Assembly: GCA_943737045.1 (NCBI GenBank)
Contig: CALSFV010000045.1
Coordinates: 434,001-498,000, forward strand
From: Parapristionchus giblindavisi
Taxonomy: Eukaryota > Nematoda > Chromadorea > Rhabditida > Diplogasteridae
Direction: 5' to 3'
DNA: 64,000 bases
Part shown: positions 1 to 10,173 of the stretch, in pieces
How positions within the stretch are numbered: the stretch's first letter is position 1
Layout of the letters: each line of letters starts with the position of its first letter
Notes under the pieces: model-generated
Told to the model about the DNA's origin: nothing
Database searches by the model: none
The model's input: only the letters and a program-made list of their open reading frames with translations
Program-made: the position numbers and the translations under genes

Positions 1-304
1 ATTTGCGTTTTCTTACGACATTGCGTGGAAGAGAAGTCGTTGAATTATGGAAAAAAAATTAAATCAAGGACTGCAAATATATACATGGTCTTAATTCTTA
101 GAGAGCAAAATAACTAATCACTAAAGTTTCTTTTTCTTCTATCACACGTTTCACTGTTTATTCATGAATACGTATAAATATTATTATAATCGTCAACTAT
201 ACGATTAATAACGATCGAACTGTCTAAGAGAAAAAAAAAACAATATTAATGTAACACCATTTTGTAAGCATAGAGTAAATTTTTCATGCCAACTCTCACT
301 CTAT
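1..304. other. No gene recognised
   Basis: AT-rich sequence with no supported feature. The mariner remnant that starts at 305 may extend into it, but no further transposase motif was seen. Confidence 0.4.
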
Positions 305-430
305 GGCATCACCGGGGATGAAGAGTGGATCCACTACGATAATGATGAGCGTATTCGTCAGTGAGTTGATGCAGATGAGGTGCCAGCAGACTAGCCGAAA
401 ACCTTATACTAGGTGGACTGCAACACAAAC
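305..430 (+). pseudogene. mariner transposase fragment (first catalytic Asp region)
   Basis: Reading from 305 the plus strand encodes ITGDEEWIHYDN, which matches the block around the first catalytic aspartate of mariner transposases (TGDEKWI-x-YDN). The frame then meets TGA where mariners usually have a tryptophan codon (after RIRQ), and two TAG stops follow within 20 codons. It is a short decayed remnant. No terminal inverted repeat was found beside it. A second remnant of the same protein family lies in opposite orientation at about 1.6-1.8 kb. The family call rests on this one block. Confidence 0.6.
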
Positions 431-1611
431 GTATCACTAAATACTCTTATCAATAAAGACTAGGGTGTCATGTCGTATGACAGTCTCCTAGAACAATTAA
501 CGAAAGTTACAAAGAAATTAAGGAAAATTAACGTTTTTTTTCTCGTTTAATTAACGAATTGACGAAAATTTTAATTCATCAGCATCTGCAATCCTCATCA
601 CACGCTATTTAGTTTCCGGTTATTCTTTTTTTTGTTTTCCTTGACCTAGATTGGCCACTGTTTTTATCCGGATTTTCAGAATTAAGCACAAATTATCTTT
701 ATATGATATAAAATAATATTGCTGATCATAGTATTAGATATAACTTCATTTAATGATAACGAACAGTTGACGGTAATATTGCTTTGATAACATTTTATAC
801 AAGAGAAAATTCAAGAACAAAACTTTGAACGAATGAACAAGTTGATTAGAACGAGTGATACAACCCCCGCAGAATCTCTCTTCGTGCACCATGGGGATCC
901 CCGGGAACGCTCCGTTCTCCTCAGATTATTGTACTTTCCATAATGAATATCAGGTGTTACAATTGTTACTATTGTCCCCCCCCCCTTTTACTTCACCTAT
1001 TTTATCAAAGAAAGTTTGGCATTTTTGAAAACTAGGCAATTAAATTGTGCTAAGAAATATAAATGCCGACAAAAATCAATTTGAGATTGATATTGCCGAA
1101 CGTGCGCGAGTTCTTCAAGATTTGCCCGCGGGCTACGTAATTCATACAATTCCAAACTTTCCTTGATAAAAAAATTCAAGTTAAGGGGCAAACAATAGTT
1201 ATAATTGTCACACTTGATATTCAATCTCGACAGCTTAATTATACGAGAAGCACGGGGGATCTCGATTATCCCCTGGATCACATACACGAAGGGAGATTCT
1301 TCGAGCCTGAACATGAGAAGAAAGAAGTACAATTTAATATTTAACGTTATGTATTACGGGAGGTATATTATATCTGTAAGTTTAAACGTAAGCAATTGAG
1401 AGAATGCGATTATAGTAGTGACAATCTCAACAATAAGGGAAAATGAGAAGAAATATGTATATAAACAATATGCCTACGAATGCCTAATTTATGCCCAAGC
1501 TAATTGTAATTGGGAAAAGTAGGATTGAGTCATCTCAGATTCCGTTAGAGTAACCACCGAAGTCCGTTTGGCTTTGTATTTCTGAAAAAATATGTTTCAG
1601 CGAAGTTTTCG
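431..1611. other. Unassigned, with a 10-base poly-C tract
   Basis: No gene was recognised. A run of ten C occurs at 976-985. Short open frames on both strands around 1.0-1.4 kb show no motif and no paired splice signals that I could support. Confidence 0.4.
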
Positions 1612-1835
1612 AAATTTTCGTTCAATTTTCTCAGCTGAGTGACATATACTTGTGCGGTTTCATCTTGGGTTAGTTGCTCTCAATACTCAACACTTCTGAC
1701 GATCCACCTAACCGAAAGCATTATGTTCTTGGGGTGAAGATTGTGTTTGGGATCGTCTGTGGGCAGCCAATCTGCATCAAACCACTGGCCCCTACGCTCA
1801 TCATTTTAGTACGGGACCCATTTTTCTTCCCTAGT
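1612..1835 (-). pseudogene. mariner transposase fragment (central region)
   Basis: Reading the minus strand from about 1,830 down gives KWVPY, a stop, then NDERRGQWFDADWLP, then NLHPKNIMLSVRWIV and later QDETAQVYVTQL. These are the central blocks of mariner transposases (EKW..Y.N, QW, LHPKK.MLS..WD, T...Y..QL). One stop replaces the residue after Y, and the block after WIV is damaged. The ends were not found. It may belong to the same kind of element as the plus-strand fragment at 305-430. Confidence 0.6.
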
Positions 1836-1989
1836 GTGCCGGTCGTATGAGTTTCATATTAGAAGATACAGTAATGCATCAAACATCCGATCATTGCAGG
1901 TGAATTCGATCGGCAACGCAAATGCGACGCATTCCCTGAGTCTTGGCAAAAAAAAAACTGAAAATTGTTCAAGGCACACTAATTCCTGA

Positions 1990-2115
1990 TCACTGATAGG
2001 CCAGCCATAATTCAAGGTCAATTCAGTCCGGAGAGCATATTTTCTTCTTCGGACACACTTTATCAATTGAAATTCCCCTTTTCCCAATTCCCCTTTCGGG
2101 TGTCTTCGCATTATT
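1990..2115 (-). repeat. Dispersed repeat, possible SINE body, copy 1
   Basis: About 120 bp resemble 17,935-18,030. Shared words on the plus strand include CAATTCAGTCC, TTCTTCGG and AATTCCCCTTTCGGG in the same order. The second copy carries a tRNA-like box B upstream of this body on the minus strand. In this copy that head is absent or too decayed to see. Confidence 0.45.
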
Positions 2116-3287
2116 ATAGTCGGGTACATTTTCATGTAATAATATCAATATCTTTGACTAATATCAATAACTTGTCTTGATTGCAAACGAGATACATATC
2201 ACGCATGTCACCTAAGGATTGACCAAAATCGTCTGCTTTACTACACACTTTTGAGTTGACCCCCTCTTTTCTCCACGGTTTTCGATGGTCCTTGGGTAGG
2301 ACATCCCTGAGCCAGAGTAGCAAGGTTGGTAGATCAATCGTCTCTCCAGGAGCACACGTCAAAGTTCATCGTTGAGGCTCCTTCCGATGCGATTTTCTCG
2401 GCTCACAGGAGAGCTAGGAAGAAGTGATCAACAGATGAAATGTATAATTTCTCGAGTACTTTCAGATAAACATGCGAAAATCCCTACTTATTGAGTTTGT
2501 ATTCCATATTGTTATATACCATTCGAAAGAGCGCAAAAAGTCAACTTAATTTTTCGCGAGATCAAAGATCAAAGATCACGTTTGGAGTCCAATTTTTTGG
2601 CTGAAGTGAATCCCGCCCCTAGGAACTCTATCTGTGAAGTTTGAGCGCATAAAAACGATTTTCACCAACTGTGCCATCTTCCATCCCGTTCACTGCATTC
2701 TTACCGAGAACGCCTTTTAAAGGCAGCTGGCATACAAAAATTTCGATTCGAAATAGTTAAGATAGTTGATCTCATGTTGATAAGATCAAAAATCAAAATC
2801 AGAAATATATATTTGAAAGTTTTAAGCAACGCTCTGGCAAGAAGTTGGATTACTGTTGCTTGCTCCACACAACGGTCGAGGTTTCCGAACTACAGTATGC
2901 TAACTCCATCAAAAAGTTCAAAGAAGCCCATTATTGAGTTTTATTCTTCATAATTCCCTACTGCGGATAGAATTATCATCGAAACATTCAATTTGAAATC
3001 GTCTCAAGAGAGTTGGTGTGGCACTTAGGAAAAGGCTCCCGCTAATTGGAGCAGACTATAGTTTTTTAACTGCGCCGTTCTTCTTACCGGAGATATCTTA
3101 TGATATAAGATTTACATATTTCGACACAGAATTTCAAGCTCTTTTACATGAGATCAACTTTTTTCGTTTCCCGGTCCCTTTAAGACATTTCGAACGAAAC
3201 GCGATACTTCAATATTTGACCTGTCCGAGATATACAACATTTTCTCTAAAATGGTGTGTAACCGGCGTTGTATAAGATAATGTTAAT
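2116..3287. other. No gene recognised
   Basis: A short GATCAAA direct repeat sits near 2,560. Open frames at 2,132-2,362 (minus) and 3,018-3,275 (plus) show no recognisable motif. The end of the chemoreceptor gene downstream sets the right border. Confidence 0.4.
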
Positions 3288-5513
3288 TTACATTACAAAT
3301 ATGAGTTCAATGCTCACTTTAAGTTTGAATAACTTCACAATATTGGCCATCACTGCCAAATTGTAGAATTCCTTTGCAATCGAAGGATTCTGCCTGCATG
3401 CTCGTAGAATAAACACGAGTTGATATCTATAAAACGAGAAATCAACTTCAAATGAACTTCTCGTGCTTTCATTGTCTGCGAGAGAGTACTGTCAGAGTGG
3501 AGAGTTATCATGAGTTATACGTCTAAAGTGTATATTCTTTCTAGACTCACACGACAACAAGAAGATCGAATACTGCATAAGACACACTTCTCACGGAAAT
3601 CCACTCATCTTGACCATATCTGAATCTAAATCTAATATCATGACATAAACAAATTGTTCGATTTGCACTATTGAACATTAGTCTACTTATCACTCTGTGC
3701 TCATTATCAGGAGCATCGTCAAGAAAGTAGCGCAACTCACTCGTTTATTGCAAACAGTAGGAATGCCAAAAGAGAAACGCAAGAAGCTGGTATGATAATG
3801 TTGAGAATATACTAAAAATATTTAAAAATAATACATCACAAAACCACAACATAAAAAAGTTAAAGATAATACCTTCATGACATTAATATTTTCTCTGATC
3901 TGGAAGGATCGAGCCACTGAATATTGACTTGAAGTTACACTTCTCTGGCGTAGCAGAATTCGTAATTCGCACATGTTGAGACGGAGTATGAAAAAGTATG
4001 CCTGAACAACCCAACAGTATTGCTCCTAGAGCTTTTCAATCATAATTTCGTTGTTCAGCATGAAATTCGAACGTTTTTTTTAAATATCAAAACTATCTCC
4101 TAAATTATAGAGCTCTGACGAGCCGTTTTTGAACGAACTGAAAATATTGCTACATTTGGATACTGACCGTGTTTGATACGCATAGTAATGCAAATAAAAA
4201 GGAAATGTTGTAGTACAAGGAGACATGACCTGAAAGAAGTCATTAGGTAATCTTAATCTTCTTTAGCTGTTTCCTTGTCGAGATAACACACGAGAGAGCA
4301 TTGTAAATGAGTCAATTTGATCAATGAGCGCTACATACAGTATAATTCTCATTACCAAGGATAAATCTTATTCATAAATGAATAAGGAATCCATACCTTT
4401 GAACATGACAAATATAAATTTGTAATAACAAGAGATTCGTATTTTTATGGCGTTGAATCCTTTTCATGAAATCATAAACATGTTAACCTGTAAGCCATAA
4501 GAAAGAGTTGAGCGCGCATGGTATGAAGTTGGAAAGTTCGATAAAGACGAGTACAAAAATAGTCGATGGGCCTGCCTTCTCGTACCATTTCCAGAAACGA
4601 GTGGCTATTATTCTCTCGATTGCCAATGAACCAATTCTATAATTAATAAAGCAATTCCATTGCAATAATGAAGAAAGATAAACTGGGTTTCAGAAGCCAT
4701 TCGTATAAAATAATGAGAACAAAAAAAAAGAAAATGAGTCGTGATTTAACCCACAATCCACAGTAGTACCCAATTGCGAAGTCTCGAATGAGTTCAGATA
4801 CAAGTAGGATGCTATCATTATCTGAAACAAAATCGTCTACATAAAAAAGTGTTCTTTAGCCTAAATGTTCACATTCAATGGTCAATGATACTTCAAGATC
4901 TAAGAATAAATAATAAAATAGATCTAAGAAACAATGCGAATAGTTAATGTCAGGTTCAATAGTATAAGAAACTTTAATTGATCTTGAGTAATATAAATAA
5001 TTTAAACCTGTTATTTCCAGATCCATAATTTGGTAGTAGATCATGATAAATCGAGCTAAGATAGCGATAATGAAATAGCAGCCAGTCAGACATACTTGTA
5101 GACGGAAGTTCCGATGTATAACGCCTACAACATAACTAATAAAGGAATACAATGCGGAGACCCTTGAGTTTGCATGACTTTCCCATACTTCCCATACGCA
5201 TAACAAGCTTCAAACATATCATCAACCATTATCAAATATATCTTTCGTTTCGCGTACTGAATCTCTATCATTCTATCCTAACAGTCGTATTGCGAAAAAA
5301 AACTTGAGGGTCTGTAACTCACCCGCCCTCCACACAGCCACGACGAGAAATGGAGTTAAAAACATCACAACGAGACACAGCACAATCTGAGTACGCTATA
5401 ATTTATGGAGTAACTCCTAACATGTGTACCTCTGCTACGAAGATGGAATAATAGACTCCTGGAGCTCTTTGAATTACAGAGTATACAACTTGAATGAGAT
5501 GAGGTCGACTCAT
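3288..5513 (-). CDS. Sre-type nematode seven-transmembrane chemoreceptor, gene A (10 exons)
   Basis: Predicted G-protein-coupled chemosensory receptor of the plasma membrane; its ligand is unknown. Exons (minus strand, in order): 5,430-5,513; 5,323-5,386; 5,008-5,124; 4,755-4,821; 4,488-4,636; 4,168-4,229; 3,873-4,001; 3,741-3,811; 3,551-3,619; 3,288-3,426. Every intron is GT-AG, the phases agree, and the total is 951 nt, or 316 residues plus TAA. The start MSRPHLIQVV was chosen because the paralogue at 10.2-12.4 kb has an ATG at the same place and an equal 28-codon first exon. Motifs: exon 5 has LAIERIIATRFWKWYEK, the ER-x-x-AT-x(4-6)-YEK block of Sre-like receptors; exon 7 ends FQIRENINVMK, like the (Y/F)Q-x-x-ENI motif; exon 10 has RACRQNPSIAKEF, like the tail after TM7. 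Hydrophobic stretches fit seven helices. Sra, Srb or Srab are close alternatives; the nematode receptor class is fairly sure. Confidence 0.78.
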
Positions 5514-6822
5514 CTCAGTTCAATGATGATTCAATGATTGCAAGTCTGACAACAAAAAACATAAGATTTATTTGACATCTATAAATCATAGAGATACTAA
5601 GACATTATCGTTAACTGGGAGTGATAATCGGGTTTACGAGATTGACGAAGACCAGACTCACACATACATAAGAAGCGATGTTGCCATTTAGTATAGATTA
5701 TCTTGCGCGCATTAGAGAGTAGATCCTATTTAGAACTTTCCCGATTATCCAGTAACATTAGTCTGATGAGCAATCAGCCCACATATAAGATCAAAGATAT
5801 AATAGCTAGTAGCTTAAAATTGGATTATGCACATATGTGTTGGGAAGCAAACATTATTTTTCACTTCTGATTATATATTTGATGGGTTCAGATGTACAAA
5901 TAATTGTAAAATGGAGAAAAAATATACCCTATCTCGTATGCAACTGCATCACATCGTTCTTCCAGAACTCCTTGTCGCGCGAGGCAATCCATAGGTCGAT
6001 CTCTCGTATCACATCGGCATGATTCCGGAAGATGTGTCCTCTGCAGTAGAAATCAGGTGTGGTGATCACAAGGGGACAGGCTCGTTGAATATGATGGACA
6101 TTTCGATGGAGGGAGCCGGTCCTTTATATCATTCAATTGTTCGTCCGTCCCTCAGGTAATTCGTAATTAGGTAATTCAGGTACAATTCGTAATACCTATA
6201 CGATACTAACAATAAGAGAGCATACGATTGAGAGGTATTTCCTCATCACAAGCGGGCAGTCATTTCATTTTTATATAGTTGTGGTAAGGCACTCACTTTA
6301 GGCAAACCCGATAAGATCTGCTATCCTATCGCGAAGGAATCCAGCGCTCGTGAGAATTACCAAAAGCATTTGCTGAATATCGCCTTTTCCCAAATGTTTG
6401 TTTATGTAGGGTATTCGAAAAAAAAGACTTGGGACAGATTAATATTAACTTAAGTGTACTGATACAAGATATTTGAGTACCCTGATGATACGTTTTTGAT
6501 TTTGTTATCATTTGTTATCTTGCACGTTAATCCATCCGTTTTCAATAATTTTATAGTTTGTATGCATGTATGCATACAGTCTTTATTAACTTCTACAATA
6601 AAGTGAACACTTTTTGTTTTAACAAGACAACTCAAAAGATTTGCTTATGCCCAAGCTTGTTGTATTTGACTGAAGTAAGACTGAGTGGCTTGAGCATCGG
6701 ATATACTAACAACTGAACGATTATTCGCATCGGAACTCTGAAGAATTACTATTAAACTCTCAAGGTATTTGCAATCTGAAGTTTTTAATTACAAAATTGA
6801 GCCGTAACAATTTACAATTACG
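5514..6822. other. Upstream of gene A; nothing recognised
   Basis: This is the presumed promoter side of the minus-strand gene A. A weak inverted repeat (GATAATCGGG near 5,625 with CCCGATTATCC near 5,742) is the only structure seen. Short open frames have no motif. Confidence 0.35.
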
Positions 6823-6830
6823 TTGGAGTG

Positions 6831-7839
6831 ATTAAACACTCCCGTGTAGTATGAGTAATGGCATATATTTACCATTCGAATCAGCATATATTTCTGACAA
6901 GACGTCGATGAAAAAAATGTCGCGATTAAAATTGCGAAGTTCGAGTGTATTATCATGTGATTTGAGATCAACTCGGTTCCTGCTCCTACATCAACAACCC
7001 AATGGGTGTTTTGAATTTCGAAAATCAGCTAAACACAATATCGCATACCAGGTATCGAACCACGAACATTCAAAATGAAAGACGAACATCTTATCCACTA
7101 AACCGCTAGGTTGGATGATATAGAAGCTGGAAACCGATTTGTTCTCAACGCCCTCGAGTTACACAATTTTAAATATCGAATTTGTCGAAGCTCATTTGAG
7201 ATTTTTATCAGCGGTATCTCATGTGAATCACATACCGATTCGAATGGTATATGCCATTACAAATAAGATGACGTTTTCATAAGAGGGCACAGGCCAAAAT
7301 TTTGATACCCTGAAAACTTGTGTATAAGGGTTATCGACCTCGCTGATGATAATGTATGTACATAGTCATTTGGCGTAAACAACTCCTCATATCACTATAT
7401 CGAGACTATGAAAACTTTCTCAATGGAGATATGGGCTCAAAATACATCGTTGGAATGCTCTCGTCATGCCGGTTCGAACTGTCCTACTCGCTAGGGGCGC
7501 AACCGACTCCATCAAAAGTTGCAGTTTTCGATCTTTTGGAAAAATTTCAAAAAAAATGAAGGTGACATCCGTCATCGCCATCGAATTCTGCCCCAGGAGC
7601 CCATATTTCATACCTCTAGCTCAACCATTTACCGTGAACAGCTTGAAAACGTGATCATACCGTAATCCTGCCAGTCGTTGCGGGACCACTGGGGCCTAAA
7701 AGACTATGCACATCTTCATCAGCGGGACGATATATACACAAGTTTTGAGGGTATCGAAATTTTTAGCCTATGCCAACCCTCACCTCGATTTGCCCGACTC
7801 TTACACAAACGGCCTCATAACACCACGGGAGTGTTTAAC
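6831..7839. repeat. Nested foldback region with two or three inverted-repeat pairs
   Basis: The outer arms are ATTAAACACTCCCGTG at 6,831-6,846 and its near-perfect reverse complement at 7,824-7,839. Inside are two further pairs: 6,857-6,881 with 7,237-7,258 (TGGCATATA...CATTCGAATC), and 7,292-7,352 with 7,706-7,769 (around ACACAAGTTTTGAGGGTATC). The layout looks like foldback or MITE elements inserted into one another. No transposase is visible. A tRNA-like sequence lies within it. Confidence 0.5.
7045..7115 (-). pseudogene. tRNA-like sequence, Glu-like
   Basis: On the minus strand TAGCGGTTTAGTGGAT resembles an A box and D arm, GTCTTTCAT resembles the anticodon loop of a tRNA-Glu (TTC), and GGTTCGATACC is a good B box. 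The 3' side of the anticodon stem, the T stem and the acceptor stem do not pair. It is therefore a decayed tRNA copy or the head of a tRNA-derived SINE, not a working tRNA. Confidence 0.5.
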
Positions 7840-8409
7840 CATTCCCTTTTTAGTCACCTGCATATTGAGCCATTTTCTTACTCTTGAAATGAGTCCTATT
7901 CGCCTAAACTCGTTGGCTATAGGCTCGCTGTATTTGTATTCAAGGCGAAGGAAAAGAAGTTGATATCTGCACAATAAACAGTAATTAAAAGAATATCCCT
8001 CTTTTATTTTAGACTATCTACGCTGGTCAGAGTATCCTATTGATAAATTCAGCAAGATGGGGCCAAGCATTAAAAAATGCCGATACATTAAAAAAAGTCA
8101 ACCAAATTGCTTACAGGGGAAGTAAAAATTTAAAACAACAAAATTCATTATCGCAAAACCATTCTTATACGATCTGTAAACATGGGTCTCGTTTCCAATA
8201 CAGTGACATGACCACTATTAGCTCAAAGAAATCTGTTTCACTAATTCTCTAAAAGACATGTTCTCTCGTCTCTCTAACAAGCGACGCCAAGAAATTGTCG
8301 AGCCGAAAATCTGCTACAGCACATTTCTCTACAAAAAGTATCAATGTGTTTAGTCTCAATAAATAGATCGATTGATGATTATTCCCGAGATATTTTATAT
8401 TTTACAACA
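7840..8409. other. No gene recognised
   Basis: AT-rich. A 70-codon open frame on the plus strand at 8,040-8,252 has no motif. I looked here for the missing last exon of chemoreceptor gene B and did not find it. Confidence 0.35.
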
Positions 8410-8411
8410 TA

Positions 8412-9671
8412 TTAGGTTGAGTCATAAGTCTTGTCGCATTTTTGGCCCTTTAAACAAATTAAATTAACGATATCTCAGCAAAAGCAAATCAATCAAAGTA
8501 AGCGCCATCTGCGTCGACACACTTCCTCCAAAGTTCGCGTAGCTTGTAGGTGATGTGCTCCCAGAAGGACGGCTGCTAGGAGGCAAAGTATTTGGTCAGC
8601 CAGATTTCGACATCCCGCTGATTATTGAAGTGTACTCCCCCGAGAGTGCACTACATATCGAAAAACAAGCGGTAATCGCTAGGAGCCAAGTCGGCCGAAT
8701 AGGACGGCTGGGGGACGACGTGCCAGTCAAGGTCCAACAGGGCCTTTTTGATCGTCCTTGCCATATGGGGTCGGGCGTTTTCGTGCTGAAACTGAATCCG
8801 GTCGAGCAGCCAGGGAACGGAGGGGTCCTTGGACTTCAGGGTCTGTAGCTGGCGAGAGTATACCGCGACCATAATAGCCGACCCCTGAGGGAGCAGCTCC
8901 CAATGCAGCAAACCGCCTCTGCCCCACCATTCAGACAGCATGATCTTTTTCTGGTGAAGTTCGGAATTTGGGATGAAATTGGGCTGCTCAGCTCGATCGA
9001 TCCACTGAGCCCGGAGGGCTACGTTGTCGTAAGGGATCCACTTTTCATCTCCATTCCTGATCCCGTCGATCCAAGCCTTTGTACGAGCGTACGAAATTAG
9101 ATTCAGACACGGGTCCGCACAGTTTCACTTCTGCTTGTCCGACAGTTGGAGGGGTAACCATCGACCCAAATTCTGGACCTTGCCAAGATCCTGTATTCAA
9201 CCAACGATGGTGGGTTGGCTTACCTTAAGACTCGTCGCCATATCACGGGTAGTAGCATATGGGTCCGCTTGGACGTGATGCTCCAGCACGTCCAAGTACA
9301 ACTCGGGGGCCGTCCTAACCTTCGACGTCGTACTCCATTCTTCGAAGCGTTTGAGCCAATGCTACACAGTGCGCGTACTAGGGGCCTTAGTGTTGTAAAC
9401 TACCGCCATACGGATGTGGCCATCGGGATGTTTGAGCTAGAATAGGAAGAAAACAACATGACGTGTCACATGTGCACAAAACTGGGAACGAATTGAAGAG
9501 GCGTTTCAGCTACTAGACTCGACGTAGGCACAATTCACTAGTACGCTCAAAGAGTAGTAGTAGTGACTTATTTAGTGCCAGAACGGACGGGGTAATTGAT
9601 AACGTACGATTGAGCAGTGATGGCACAAACATACCCCTCCAAAATGCGACAAGACTTATGACTCAACCTAA
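8412..9671 (-). mobile_element. mariner element 1 (1,260 bp)
   Basis: The terminal inverted repeats begin TTAGGTTGAGTCATAAGTCT on both ends (minus-strand reading at the right end). The element is flanked by TA at 8,410-8,411 and 9,672-9,673, the target duplication of the Tc1/mariner superfamily. The length is normal for a full-length mariner. The transposase inside runs on the minus strand and is broken. Confidence 0.88.
8500..9440 (-). pseudogene. mariner transposase, broken
   Basis: Cut-and-paste DDD transposase remnant. The minus strand encodes GDEKWIPYDN (first catalytic Asp) near 9,030-9,055; then, in one open stretch at 8,651-8,941, WWGRGGLLHWELLPQG, HENARPHMA and YSADLAPSDYRLFF. The last holds the third catalytic Asp of the mariner D34D triad. 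The second catalytic Asp, normally in HDNARPH, reads Glu here, which should inactivate it. Blocks fall in more than one frame, so indels are present too. The amino-terminal helix-turn-helix region (9,100-9,440) is only partly readable. Confidence 0.75.
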
Positions 9672-9673
9672 TA

Positions 9674-10173
9674 GCACGAGAATTGGAACGATATATAACA
9701 TTTAAATTTAAATTTAAATATTGTGCGAGTATTGTTCGAAATCCATGAGTACGGCCTCCCAATATCGGCTTTTCCTCATTTCACTCTCTCTGTATGTCTC
9801 TAACGTTCTGGCGGTAAAGATGGCCGATTAGATAGACGAGAGAGATTTCCCGATTTTCGTATTTTCAGTATAATATTAGTTTCTCGTGCCGATAAAAAAA
9901 CATTTACAGTTTAAAATTAATGAGTGATCTGTCCACTTCAATAGTGATATATTATCTTCTTTTTCATATATTGATTCTATTTTATTAATTATTACATGGC
10001 CCCATTTATTCCATCCTATAGACTTGTTTGTTAATTACTCGTTATTCTTTATTTCTTAACTTTAAGTTTGCATTATGGTAAATAAATTATTACAAAGTGT
10101 ATTTTTGTGACAAAGTATTGGGTTGTATATAGTATATTGTAGATTGTCTTATCTCGAATAAGATATAACTTAC
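9674..10173. other. Gap where gene B's last exon is expected
   Basis: By analogy with gene A, a terminal exon encoding the tail after TM7 should lie within a few hundred bases below 10,174. No such exon is readable in this AT-rich stretch. A short ATTTAA tandem repeat occurs near 9,702-9,722. Confidence 0.4.

Noticed and set aside
1854..2362. Two minus-strand open frames as a gene
   Set aside because: One overlaps a dispersed repeat also found near 18 kb, and no splice signals or motifs support coding.
3735..3790. Frameshift in exon 8 of chemoreceptor gene A
   Set aside because: An apparent frame break came from using a downstream acceptor at 3,786; the acceptor before 3,811 gives the same length and frame as gene B.
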